From NCBI GenBank assembly GCA_017430945.1, contig JAFRMB010000175.1:1-27540 (forward strand): a stretch of 27,540 nucleotides of DNA, read 5' to 3'. The DNA comes from Clostridia bacterium. Its GTDB lineage: Bacteria; Bacillota_A; Clostridia; Christensenellales; Aristaeellaceae. Position 1 is the stretch's first letter, and each line of letters begins with the position of its first letter. Below the pieces are notes generated by a model. That model made no database searches and was not told the origin of the DNA. It was given only the letters and a program-made list of their open reading frames with translations. Below, one piece after another: positions 1 through 7,485 of the stretch. Made by a program: the position numbers and the translations under genes.

Positions 1-810
1 CCGAATGTCATAACGGCGGATGCGATAGAACGCAAAGGCCTTGCACAGCGCGTCGATGTACTTTCCGATGGTTTTGTGATCGGCCTTCTTTTTCCCAGAG
101 GCCAGTGTGTCGGCGATGGTGCGGATGGACGTCACATTGCCGATGTTGTCCATCAGGAAGTCGATCAGTTCATGGAGCAGCGGCCCGTTCCGGAGATGAT
201 ATTTGGTCATGATGTCCCGGACGATCAGCGCGTTCAGGACTTCCGTGTTGATGTAGCGGTATTTCTGGGCCTCGTTCCTGTACAGATAGGACCCGGCCAT
301 GCCGCCCTCGCGGATGTAGCTGCTCAGGCTTCCGTACAGGTTTTCGGCCGGATAATAGGCGAGGTATTCGCTGAATGAGAAGGGGAAGACATGCACCTCA
401 TAGGTCCTTCCCACAAAGAGCGTGGCCAGGTCGCTGCTCTGCAGGAAGGCATTTGAACCGGTCACCCAGATGTCATATTTCTCCTTCGCGTGCAGGCTGT
501 TGATGGCATTTTCGAAGGAAGGGCACATCTGCACTTCATCGATCAGCACATAATTGTTCTTCCCGGCCCGATACCACGCTTCGATATACTGCTCCAGCGC
601 ATGGTACTCCAGCAGGCCCTCAAACTCCGTCAGATTGAAGTTGATATGGATGATGTTTGCGCCGGCATCCGCCTGTTTCAGCCGCTCCGAAAACGCTTCC
701 ATCAGTTTTGATTTGCCTGACCGCCTGACACCGGTGATGACCTTGATGTCCGGCGTCAGCGCCAGCGAAGCCATTTCCTCAAGATACGCAGAGCGAACGA
801 TCAGTTTCAA
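1..810 (-). CDS. AAA-family ATPase with DUF4143-type C-terminus (3' end outside window)
   Basis: Reading the minus strand from a TTG at 810 gives 270 open codons running off the window edge. I see a Walker A motif GVRRSGKS at residues 27-34, a Walker B-like VLIDEVQ ending near residue 94, and the TGSNAFL sensor-like stretch near residue 118. This is the order found in the AAA_14/DUF4143 ATPases, which are about 400 residues long, so roughly the last third is missing. The TTG is chosen because GGAGGG lies 7 nt upstream (818-823) and the first ATG is 12 codons further in, too close to Walker A. The family is widespread and often strain-variable; its cellular role is not settled. The gene sits in the lower-GC flank beside guaA, consistent with accessory DNA. 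Confidence 0.85.
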   Translation of the reverse strand, partial: MKLIVRSAYLEEMASLALTPDIKVITGVRRSGKSKLMEAFSERLKQADAGANIIHINFNLTEFEGLLEYHALEQYIEAWYRAGKNNYVLIDEVQMCPSFENAINSLHAKEKYDIWVTGSNAFLQSSDLATLFVGRTYEVHVFPFSFSEYLAYYPAENLYGSLSSYIREGGMAGSYLYRNEAQKYRYINTEVLNALIVRDIMTKYHLRNGPLLHELIDFLMDNIGNVTSIRTIADTLASGKKKADHKTIGKYIDALCKAFAFYRIRRYDIR

Positions 811-843
811 GGCGCAGCCCTCCTCTCCGCTCCGGATAGCCTC

Positions 844-872
844 ATTATACAACGGCTATTCCCCAAAATCAA
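844..872 (-). promoter_or_regulatory. Promoter of the AAA ATPase gene
   Basis: On the minus strand a -35 box TTGATT (867-872) and a perfect -10 box TATAAT (844-849) are separated by 17 bp. They lie about 35-60 bp ahead of the TTG start at 810. The spacer and -35 are covered by an inverted repeat (see 858-894). Confidence 0.75.
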
Positions 873-894
873 GAAATCTATAAAATTGGGGAAT
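858..894. repeat. Operator-like inverted repeat over the ATPase promoter
   Basis: The 9-bp arms ATTCCCCAA (858-866) and TTGGGGAAT (886-894) are perfect inverted copies around a 19-bp AT-rich centre. One arm falls in the spacer of the ATPase promoter and the other just upstream of its -35, the geometry expected of a two-site operator. The centre-to-centre distance is 28 bp, close to a whole number of helical turns. Whether a repressor, the ATPase itself or an RNA hairpin is involved cannot be told from sequence. Confidence 0.55.
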
Positions 895-923
895 AACCGC
901 GGCTCATATTGTCTGATTTGCTG

Positions 924-1832
924 TCATTTCTCTTGCCACACCACAGCCCCGCTGTGGTCAATGCACAGCAGCTTTCCATCCTTTTCCACCAAAGCCAGGC
1001 CGTCCCGGAAGCTGGCAGCACTGTTGTACTGCGGCGGAATGCCCCATTGGGCCTGTTCGTTGATGTAGCCCCATAGGCCTTTCTGACGCACATGCAACAG
1101 TCCCTCATGGAAGTCAATCACACTGCCGTCTGTTGAGATCGTTTTATCAAACACGGAACCTGAGAGATCTTCACTACCATCCTCCGTCAATTGAATCTGA
1201 CAGCAGGCTGTAAGCTTATTCGTACCGTCCGGCTGCCGTTCGATCTTCCGAATCCAGGCCTTTCCCCCTTCCATAACATAGGCGTAGGGAGCGATCATGG
1301 TGTCCTCGTCCGTGCATACAGGAGATGACCAGACGATCTTTCCATCCCGGTTCAGATATACATACATCTCGGTGCCGCCATCTCCCAGGACACGTGCCAG
1401 AGCATATCCATTTCGGAAAAAGTGCTCCTCACCCCCACCGTAGTCATCCCAGCCCGGCTCCCAATCCAACGAAGCCGGCAGAATCACATTCCCCTCCAGG
1501 TCCATGATGCCAAGCTTCCCGTCTTGTTCAAAGAACATTCTGCCCTCACTGGCCGCATTGATCAAGTCATACAAAGGCTGCAGAATCACTGTGCCGTCCG
1601 GTTTGGCCAGACCAAACAGTTTCTTATCGTCAATAATGGGCAACTTCTCAGGCGAAAGATCATCGAGTTCATGTTCGGTGGAGACAGAGCAACGGAGATC
1701 GAGCCTTCCAGTGAATATAAAAGAAAGACCAGCTTTTGAACGATCAGCTGGAGGAAATCGAATTGATGATGCAGGCAGACGGCACTCCGCTGATTGATCC
1801 AGAGAGAATCCGCAGGGAGTTTCTCTCCTCAC
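924..1832 (-). CDS. WG-repeat protein with damaged or uncertain 5' end
   Basis: The open frame encodes degenerate WG beta-hairpin repeats: LFGLAKPDGTVILQPLYD, KLGIMDLEGNVILPASLDW, LWGYINEQAQWGIPPQYNS and a final KLLCIDHSGAVVWQ just before the stop. WG-repeat proteins are usually surface or protein-interaction modules of unknown specificity. Only the part from about 1692 down to 924 (about 256 codons) resembles the family. The first 45 or so codons lie antisense to a remnant of another gene (1680-1861), contain no repeat, and have no ribosome site. No in-frame ATG with a good Shine-Dalgarno is visible near the repeat start. I infer the gene lost its true N-terminus, including any signal peptide, at a junction near 1690 and may be a pseudogene. 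Confidence 0.6.
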   Translation of the reverse strand: MRRETPCGFSLDQSAECRLPASSIRFPPADRSKAGLSFIFTGRLDLRCSVSTEHELDDLSPEKLPIIDDKKLFGLAKPDGTVILQPLYDLINAASEGRMFFEQDGKLGIMDLEGNVILPASLDWEPGWDDYGGGEEHFFRNGYALARVLGDGGTEMYVYLNRDGKIVWSSPVCTDEDTMIAPYAYVMEGGKAWIRKIERQPDGTNKLTACCQIQLTEDGSEDLSGSVFDKTISTDGSVIDFHEGLLHVRQKGLWGYINEQAQWGIPPQYNSAASFRDGLALVEKDGKLLCIDHSGAVVWQEK

Positions 1833-1861
1833 TGGAAAAAGAGTTTCAAAACCCTCAATAA
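1680..1861 (+). pseudogene. Frameshifted 3' remnant of an unidentified gene
   Basis: Plus-strand codons 1721-1861 read as an amphipathic, charged C-terminus (…LNDQLEEIELMMQADG… and …PERIRREFLSSLEKEF…) ending at TAA 1859-1861. That frame is closed by a stop at 1718, but the neighbouring frame upstream (1689-1720, …EIEPSSEYK) joins it smoothly if one A is added to the A-run at 1717-1720. This looks like the tail of a decayed gene. I do not recognise the family; a mobilisation or recombinase protein would fit the setting, but that is a guess. Confidence 0.45.
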
Positions 1862-1869
1862 GCGGTTTT

Positions 1870-1888
1870 TGTACTCAATCTGTACTCA
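1870..1888 (+). repeat. Direct repeat pair TGTACTCA, 11-bp period
   Basis: TGTACTCA occurs at 1870-1877 and again at 1881-1888, one helical turn apart, between the gene remnant and the guaA terminator. Such closely spaced short repeats can be recombinase arm sites or protein-binding sites. No third copy is visible nearby. Confidence 0.35.
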
Positions 1889-1897
1889 CCGGAACGC

Positions 1898-1938
1898 AAA
1901 AATCCCCGGAAACCCGCATGATTGCTGGGTTTCCGGGG
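1898..1938 (-). terminator. Intrinsic terminator of guaA
   Basis: Perfect 12-bp arms CCCCGGAAACCC (1904-1915) and GGGTTTCCGGGG (1927-1938) enclose an 11-nt loop. Read on the minus strand, the hairpin lies 9 nt after the guaA stop and is followed by ATTTTT (1903-1898). Confidence 0.9.
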
Positions 1939-1947
1939 GTGTGTTGT

Positions 1948-3255
1948 TTATTCCCACTCGATCGTCGCCACGGGCTTGGGGCTCATGTCATAGAGCACGC
2001 GGTTGACGCCCTTGACCTCGCTGAGGATCCGATCGGTGATCCGCTGGAGCACGTCCCAATCGACGCGCTCGATGCTGGCGGTCATGGCGTCGACGGTGTT
2101 CACGGCGCGCAGGATCACGGGCCACTCGAAGCAGCGGGCGTTGTCGCGCACACCTGTGGAGCGCAGATCGGGCACGACCGTGAAATACTGCCAGACCTTG
2201 CCGCGCAGGCCGGCCCTGTCGAACTCCTCGCGCAGGATGGCGTCGGCTTCGCGCACGGCCTCAAGGCGGTCGCGGGTGATCGCGCCAAGGCAGCGGACGC
2301 CCAGGCCGGGGCCGGGGAAGGGCTGGCGATAGACCATGCTGTCCGGCAGGCCCAGGGCCACGCCGCAGGCGCGCACCTCATCCTTGAACAGCATCTTCAG
2401 CGGCTCGACCAGCTCGAACTTCAGGTCCTCGGGCAGGCCGCCCACGTTGTGGTGGGACTTGACCATCTTTGCGGTCTTGGTGCCGGATTCCACGATGTCC
2501 GGGTAGATGGTGCCCTGGCCCAGGAACTCGATGCCGTCCAGCTTGCGGGCCTCTTCTTCGAACACGCGGATGAACTCGGCGCCGATGATCTTGCGCTTCT
2601 GCTCGGGATCGGCCACGCCGGCCAGCTTGTCCAGGAAGCGGTCCACGGCATCCACGTAGATGAGGTTCGCGCCGAGCTGATCGCGGAACACCTTCACGAC
2701 CTGCTCGGGCTCGCCCTTGCGCAGCAGCCCGTGGTTGACGTGCACACAGGTCAGCTGGTCGCCGATGGCGCGGATGAGCAGCGCCGCGACGACGGAGGAA
2801 TCCACGCCGCCGGACAGCGCAAGCAGCACCTTTCTGTCGCCGACCTGCTTTTTGATCAGCTCGATCTGATCCGCGATGAAGTTGTCCATGTTCCAGTTGG
2901 CCTGCGCGCCGCAGGTATCGAACACGAAACCGCGCAGGATGTCCATGCGGGCCGCCTCGTCGTCCGGCCAGCGGTCGAGCGCTTCGACCGTTTCGGAGGC
3001 CTTGTGATCGACGGCCAGCATCGGCACGCCGAAATGGTAAACGGCTTCGGAGGCATCGATCTCAACGCCGTCGACCACGCGGTTGACGCCGCCGTTCAGG
3101 ATGATGCCCTTCACGTTCGGAAGTGCGTCCAGCTGCGCCTTCGTGATGTCGTGGGGATGGATCTCCGTGTACACGCCCAGCGTGCGGATGTTGCGCGCGA
3201 TCAGGGTATTGTCCTTGCTGCCGAGGTCCAGAATGACGATCATGTCCTGCTGCAT
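1948..3255 (-). CDS. guaA: GMP synthetase with vestigial glutaminase domain
   Basis: Amidates XMP to GMP in purine synthesis. The start is the ATG at 3255, with AGGAGG about 8 nt upstream; an upstream ATG at 3288 has no ribosome site. The ATP-pyrophosphatase half is intact: SGGVDSS at residues 148-154, the PFPGPGLGVRCLGAI stretch, and the family C-terminus ending TIEWE. The protein is only 435 residues against the usual 510-525. The deficit is in the N-terminal class I glutamine amidotransferase: it keeps the first strands (VILDLGS…, GIILNGGVN) but where the nucleophile motif GICYGMQ is expected it reads LAVDHKA (80-86). The segment carrying the catalytic His and Glu is absent, and no Cys occurs before residue 115. 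So glutamine hydrolysis in cis is unlikely; ammonia or a separate glutaminase subunit must supply nitrogen (inference). The 3' end of guaA is a known island insertion site. Confidence 0.95.
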   Translation of the reverse strand: MQQDMIVILDLGSKDNTLIARNIRTLGVYTEIHPHDITKAQLDALPNVKGIILNGGVNRVVDGVEIDASEAVYHFGVPMLAVDHKASETVEALDRWPDDEAARMDILRGFVFDTCGAQANWNMDNFIADQIELIKKQVGDRKVLLALSGGVDSSVVAALLIRAIGDQLTCVHVNHGLLRKGEPEQVVKVFRDQLGANLIYVDAVDRFLDKLAGVADPEQKRKIIGAEFIRVFEEEARKLDGIEFLGQGTIYPDIVESGTKTAKMVKSHHNVGGLPEDLKFELVEPLKMLFKDEVRACGVALGLPDSMVYRQPFPGPGLGVRCLGAITRDRLEAVREADAILREEFDRAGLRGKVWQYFTVVPDLRSTGVRDNARCFEWPVILRAVNTVDAMTASIERVDWDVLQRITDRILSEVKGVNRVLYDMSPKPVATIEWE

Positions 3256-3427
3256 AATGTGCCTCCTCGTTACGCATTGTTCTTCCATGCGTGTATTTTA
3301 CAGCAAACCATATGGCGCTTCATTAATCTGACGTTATAAAACACCGTGTGCGAAAAAACTTAAAGTTCGGCCCGCATCCGGGCATGGCGGGTGATCCGGA
3401 CGGCATGGGTCTGTACGCCGCATTCGG

Positions 3428-3456
3428 TAGACAGAAGGCCCGGGCCATGCTATAAT
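3428..3456 (+). promoter_or_regulatory. Promoter of tex
   Basis: TAGACA (3428-3433) and TATAAT (3451-3456) are 17 bp apart, about 35 bp ahead of the tex start. The 3256-3491 interval between the divergent guaA and tex genes otherwise shows only a weak TAAAAT box (3295-3300, minus) that could serve guaA. Confidence 0.75.
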
Positions 3457-3491
3457 GGCGATTGTGAAGACGAAAGACGATCGGGAGAACG

Positions 3492-5651
3492 ATGTACATG
3501 GCGAGAGATCATTTGACCATACTGGCGGAAGAGCTGTCACTGGGCCGGGCACAGGTGAAGGCGGCGGTGGAGCTCATCGACGCGGGCAACACCATCCCTT
3601 TCATAGCCCGCTACCGCAAGGAAGCCACCGGCTCGATGGACGATCAGGTGCTTCGGCACCTCGCCGAGCGGCTTGCATACCTGAGGAACCTGGACAAGCG
3701 GCGGGAAGAGATCGCAAAGGCACTCGCGGAGCAGGGGGCCCTGACCGACGCCCTGCAGGCGCAGCTGGACGGCGCGGCGACGCTGTCGGAGATCGAGGAT
3801 ATCTATCGCCCGTACCGGCCCAAGCGCCGCACGCGCGCGACCGTCGCCAGGGAGCGCGGGCTGGAGCCGCTGGCGAACTGGCTGCTGGTCCAGCCGACAA
3901 AAGGCGATGTGCCCGCGAAGGCCGCATCGTTCATCGATCCGGACAGGGGCGTGCCCAATGCGGAGACGGCGCTGGGCGGCGCGAGGGACATCATCGCCGA
4001 GATGATCAGCGACAGCGCCGAGCTACGCAAGCAGCTTCGAGCGGTCATGATGCGCGAGGGCATCGTCGCGTCAAAGGCGGCGAAGGACGAGGACAGCGTC
4101 TACAGAAACTACTATGACTATCGAGAGCCGGTGCGCAGCATCGCCGCGCATCGGATCCTCGCCATCAACCGCGGCGAACGCGAGGGCTTTATCCGGGTGA
4201 GCGTCGAAGTGCCGGAGGAGCGCGCCGCCAGGATCGTCAGACAGGCCTTCGTGCGCGGCGATTCACCGGCGGCGCAGCAGGTCGGCATGGCCTGCGACGA
4301 CGCGTGGAGCCGGCTGCTGCTCCCGTCATTGGAACGCGAGATGCGCGGCGAGATGACCGATCGGGCCAACGCGTCCGCCATCAAAGTGTTCTCCGAAAAC
4401 CTGCACCAGCTCCTGATGCAGCCGCCCGTTCGCGGCATGGTGACGCTGGGGGTCGACCCCGGATTCCGCACGGGCTGCAAGCTGGCCGTGGTGGACGAGA
4501 ACGGCAAGGTGCTGGATACGGGCGTCGGCTTTTTCACCCTGCCGGGCAACGAGCCGGGCAAGGCCGCGGCCGCGAGGCTCATAAAGGGCTATGTGGAGCG
4601 GTACGGCGTCAAAGCCATCGCCATCGGCAACGGCACCGCCAGCCGCGAGAGCGAACAGTTCATCGTATCGCTGCTGCCGGAGATGCCGGGCGTCGCCTAC
4701 ATCATCGTCAACGAGGCGGGCGCGTCGGTCTATTCCGCGAGCAAGCTGGTGGCCGAGGAATTCCCGGACTTCGACGTCACGCAGCGAAGCGCGGTGTCGA
4801 TCGCGCGCAGGATGCAGGACCCGCTGGCGGAGCTCGTGAAGATCGAGCCGCGATCCATCGGCGTCGGCCAGTACCAGCACGACCTTCGGCAAAACGAACT
4901 GGCGGAGGCGCTGGACGGCGTGGTGGAGGCGTGCGTGAACCAGGTGGGCGTGGAGGTGTCGACGGCTTCGGCGGCGCTGCTCTCCCACGTGGCGGGCATC
5001 GGGCCGGTGCTGGCGAAGAACATCGTGGCATACCGGGAGGCGAACGGCATCGGATCGCGTGCCGCGCTCAAAAAGGTGCCGAAGCTGGGGCCGAAGGCCT
5101 ATGAGCAGTGTGCAGGTTTCCTGCGGGTCCGGGACGGCCGCGATCCGCTGGACGCGACGGCGGTACATCCGGAGAGCTACGCGGCGGCAAGGGCGGTCAT
5201 GGCATTGCTGGGATACGATGCCGGGGCGGCGAGGGGCGGCATCCCGGACATCGGGGACCGGGCAGGGGCGTACGGGCTCGAAAGGCTGGCGAGGGAGGCC
5301 GGCATCGGCCTGCCGACGCTCGAGGACATGCTCGCGGAGCTGCGCAAACCGGGTCGCGATCCCCGGGACGACCTGCCCCGGCCGGTGCTGCGGACGGATG
5401 TCCTGGATATGAAGGACCTGAAGCCGGGCATGGAGCTTACCGGGACCGTGCGCAATGTGATCGACTTCGGCGCGTTCGTGGACATCGGCGTGCACCAGGA
5501 CGGGCTCGTGCACATCTCGCGCATGGCCGATCGGTTCATACGCCACCCGTCCGAGGTCGTCAGGGTCGGGGACGTGGTCAAGGTGTGGGTGGTCGATGTG
5601 GACCTGCAAAAGAAGCGCATCGCGCTGACGATGGTCGAAGACCGGCGATAG
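3492..5651 (+). CDS. tex: Tex-family transcription accessory / RNA-binding protein
   Basis: Tex proteins are cytoplasmic nucleic-acid-binding factors linked to transcription. The 719-residue product matches the usual length (700-780). The domain order is visible: an N-terminal helical region with the family signature NTIPFIARYRKEATG (about 33-47), a YqgF/RNase H-like fold starting at GVDPGFRTGCKLAVVD (about 320), helix-hairpin-helix segments (HVAGIGPVLAKNIVAYR, then VPKLGPKAYEQCAGFLR), and a C-terminal S1 domain (about 645-715, TGTVRNVIDFGAFVDIG). Two starts are possible: ATG 3492, 5 nt after GGGAG, or ATG 3498 with a more usual spacing. The start choice is uncertain by two codons. The gene is preceded by its own promoter and followed closely by a small gene. 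Confidence 0.96.
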   Translation: MYMARDHLTILAEELSLGRAQVKAAVELIDAGNTIPFIARYRKEATGSMDDQVLRHLAERLAYLRNLDKRREEIAKALAEQGALTDALQAQLDGAATLSEIEDIYRPYRPKRRTRATVARERGLEPLANWLLVQPTKGDVPAKAASFIDPDRGVPNAETALGGARDIIAEMISDSAELRKQLRAVMMREGIVASKAAKDEDSVYRNYYDYREPVRSIAAHRILAINRGEREGFIRVSVEVPEERAARIVRQAFVRGDSPAAQQVGMACDDAWSRLLLPSLEREMRGEMTDRANASAIKVFSENLHQLLMQPPVRGMVTLGVDPGFRTGCKLAVVDENGKVLDTGVGFFTLPGNEPGKAAAARLIKGYVERYGVKAIAIGNGTASRESEQFIVSLLPEMPGVAYIIVNEAGASVYSASKLVAEEFPDFDVTQRSAVSIARRMQDPLAELVKIEPRSIGVGQYQHDLRQNELAEALDGVVEACVNQVGVEVSTASAALLSHVAGIGPVLAKNIVAYREANGIGSRAALKKVPKLGPKAYEQCAGFLRVRDGRDPLDATAVHPESYAAARAVMALLGYDAGAARGGIPDIGDRAGAYGLERLAREAGIGLPTLEDMLAELRKPGRDPRDDLPRPVLRTDVLDMKDLKPGMELTGTVRNVIDFGAFVDIGVHQDGLVHISRMADRFIRHPSEVVRVGDVVKVWVVDVDLQKKRIALTMVEDRR

Positions 5652-5692
5652 GCGCCGCGGCGGCAACGAAGGAATGTGAAAGGAGCCGGGAC

Positions 5693-6070
5693 ATGGACAG
5701 ACGGGAACATGCGGTGGCGCTCAAGCACGGCGGCTGCAACTGCACGCAGGCCGTGCTTTGCGCGTTCGCCGAAGGATCGGGGCTCTCCGAGGATGCGCTC
5801 ATGCGCATCGGCGCGACTTTCTGCGCGGGGATGGGCTGCATGGAGGCGACCTGCGGCGCGCTGATCGCCGCGGAGATGCTTTTGGGCCTGAAGCGGTACG
5901 ACGGCAAACCGATGCTCGGGGAGGCCCGCGCGATGTACCGCGCCTTTGAGGAGACGTGCGGCGCGACCATCTGCAGGGATCTGAAGGGGCGCGATACCGG
6001 CAGGGTCATCTGTGAATGCGACGACTGCGTGCGCTGCGCCGTGTCGCTCGTGGAGCGATTCTGCCTGTAG
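5693..6070 (+). CDS. C_GCAxxG_C_C family small cysteine-rich protein
   Basis: A 125-residue protein starting at ATG 5693 with AGGAG 8-12 nt upstream. It carries the conserved pattern GGCNCTQAVLCAF … FCAGMGCMEATCGA and a C-terminal cluster CECDDCVRC, giving about a dozen cysteines in all. This is the C_GCAxxG_C_C family (putative redox or metal-binding proteins), whose function is not firmly known. It begins 41 nt after tex with no promoter visible between them, so it is probably co-transcribed with tex. No signal peptide is present, so it is expected in the cytoplasm. Confidence 0.88.
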   Translation: MDRREHAVALKHGGCNCTQAVLCAFAEGSGLSEDALMRIGATFCAGMGCMEATCGALIAAEMLLGLKRYDGKPMLGEARAMYRAFEETCGATICRDLKGRDTGRVICECDDCVRCAVSLVERFCL

Positions 6071-6099
6071 CGCGCGACCGGTGTCGTACCATGCGGGGC

Positions 6100-6128
6100 T
6101 TGCAATTGAGGGGCGGGCATGGTATAAT
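6100..6128 (+). promoter_or_regulatory. Promoter of the uronate-activation operon
   Basis: TTGCAA (6100-6105), 17-bp spacer, perfect TATAAT (6123-6128). It begins 30 bp after the preceding gene and leaves a leader of about 135 nt before the first start codon. Confidence 0.8.
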
Positions 6129-6268
6129 CTGAGACGGCTGTCAGGGAGGCGAGAGCTGGCGCTTTCGCCTCCCTGATGAAGTCGTGTGGCAGCCATCGCA
6201 CCTCCCGGCGGAGGATGGTCGGATGATGGCTGTGCGGGCGATGTCCAACGGGATCGGAGGGAGCGGCG
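6129..6268 (+). ncRNA. Structured 5' leader RNA
   Basis: Between the promoter and the ATG at 6269 the transcript can fold into two strong elements. Stem 1: TCAGGGAGGCGA (6141-6152) pairs perfectly with TCGCCTCCCTGA (6165-6176), extending inward to a stem of about 16 bp with a TGGC tetraloop. Stem 2: CAGCCATC (6190-6197) pairs with GATGGCTG (6225-6232), enclosing a small hairpin CCTCC/GGAGG (6201-6214). Neither is followed by a U-run, so this is not a plain terminator. It may be a cis-regulatory leader or an mRNA-stabilising structure; I do not recognise a known riboswitch class. Confidence 0.5.
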
Positions 6269-7441
6269 ATGCTCTGCAAACAGAGATTTGAAGCGGCCTA
6301 CCGGCGGGCACCGGACGGGCTGGCGTTTTGCCCCTATCGGATCTGCCCCGTCGGCGCGCACGTCGATCACAACCTCGGCCGGGTGACGGGTTTTGCACTG
6401 GACAAGGGCATCTACATCGCCTACGCCGCCAAGCAAAACGGCGTCATCGAGATGGCGAGCCTTCAGTTCCCCAAGCGGGCGCAGTGGCACATCGCATCGA
6501 CGCCCGCGAACCGGCAGGACGACTGGGCGGATTATCTGCGCGGCGCGACGCTGGCGCTCACGCGGCAGTTCCCGCTTCGGGTGGGCCTATGCGGCGTCAT
6601 CGAGGGCACGCTGCCGATCGGCGGGCTGTCCTCCTCTGCGGCGGTGATCATATCGTTTTTGACGGCGCTGTGCCGCGTCAACGGCATCCGGCTGACGGAA
6701 CGCCAGATGATCGAGACGGCGCTGGCCGCAGAGCGCGACTACGTCGGCGTTTCCATCGGGAAGCTAGATCAGAGCTGTGAGGTGCTGTGCCGAGAGAACA
6801 GCCTGCTCTATCTGGACACGATGGACGACAGCTGCGAGCTGATCCCGCAGTCGACGGACATGAAGCCGTGGGAGATCGTCATATTCTTCTCCGGCCTGGA
6901 ACACGCGCTCATGGGCTCCGGGTACAACACCCGCGTGGACGAGCTGCGCGCGGGCATCTACGCGCTTCGGGCGTTCGCGGGCCTGACGTACGGCAAGATC
7001 AGCCAGACGCACGCGAGGCATCTTCCAAGGGAAGTGTATGAGCGGTACAGGCACCGGCTCCCGGATGTCTGGGCGAGGCGCTGCGAGCACTGGTATACCG
7101 AAGATGCGCGCGCTCAAGCCGGCGCCGAGGCGTGGCGGCGGGGCGACATCGAGGCATACGGCCGGCTCTGCTTTGAATCCGGCTGGTCGAGCATCCACAA
7201 CTGGGAGTCCGGCGCGCCGGAGCAGATCAGGCTGTATGAGATCATGACGCAGACGGACGGCATCTACGGCGGGCGCTTTGCGGGCGCTGGCTTCAAGGGC
7301 TGCTGCCTGGCGCTGATCGACCCCGCCTATGAGACGCGCGTCGCGCAGCAGGTGACCGAGGCCTATCTGAAGGATTTTCCGGGCCTCAGGGACAAGTACA
7401 GCGTACATGTGTGCAGGTCCGCAGACGGCATAAGGCTATGA
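6269..7441 (+). CDS. GHMP kinase, galacturonokinase-like
   Basis: Predicted to phosphorylate a hexose or uronic acid at C1 using ATP in the cytoplasm. The three GHMP motifs are present in 390 residues: motif 1 PYRICPVGAHVDHNLG (22-37), motif 2 LPIGGLSSSAA (115-125) and motif 3 GRFAGAGFKGCCLAL near the C-terminus. The catalytic Asp is in KLDQ (D167). In galactokinases motif 1 reads GEHTDYN; here Glu is Ala (A30) and DYN becomes DHN. From memory, plant galacturonokinase has the same SPYRICPLGAHIDH signature and a similar C-terminal half, so D-galacturonate is the favoured substrate; this is family inference, and galactose or another uronate is possible. The ATG follows GGAGG by 8 nt. It is first in an operon with a nucleotidyltransferase and Ugd. 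Confidence 0.85.
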   Translation: MLCKQRFEAAYRRAPDGLAFCPYRICPVGAHVDHNLGRVTGFALDKGIYIAYAAKQNGVIEMASLQFPKRAQWHIASTPANRQDDWADYLRGATLALTRQFPLRVGLCGVIEGTLPIGGLSSSAAVIISFLTALCRVNGIRLTERQMIETALAAERDYVGVSIGKLDQSCEVLCRENSLLYLDTMDDSCELIPQSTDMKPWEIVIFFSGLEHALMGSGYNTRVDELRAGIYALRAFAGLTYGKISQTHARHLPREVYERYRHRLPDVWARRCEHWYTEDARAQAGAEAWRRGDIEAYGRLCFESGWSSIHNWESGAPEQIRLYEIMTQTDGIYGGRFAGAGFKGCCLALIDPAYETRVAQQVTEAYLKDFPGLRDKYSVHVCRSADGIRL

Positions 7442-7448
7442 TGAAAAA

Positions 7449-7467
7449 GCCGCCGAAGTGCGGCGGC
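7449..7467 (+). other. Intercistronic hairpin
   Basis: GCCGCCG (7449-7455) and CGGCGGC (7461-7467) form a perfect 7-bp GC stem in the 44-nt gap after the kinase stop. No U-run follows, so it more likely marks RNA processing or differential expression than termination. Confidence 0.45.
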
Positions 7468-7485
7468 AGAGCAGGAGATCGGGAT

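Noticed and set aside
1918..3339. A 473-codon plus-strand open frame opposite guaA
   Set aside because: It is the exact antisense of a conserved gene, is His/Ala/Asp-rich without domain pattern and has no ribosome site; a by-product of high GC.
4326..5666. Long minus-strand open frame opposite tex
   Set aside because: His/Arg/Pro-rich antisense shadow of a well-conserved gene.
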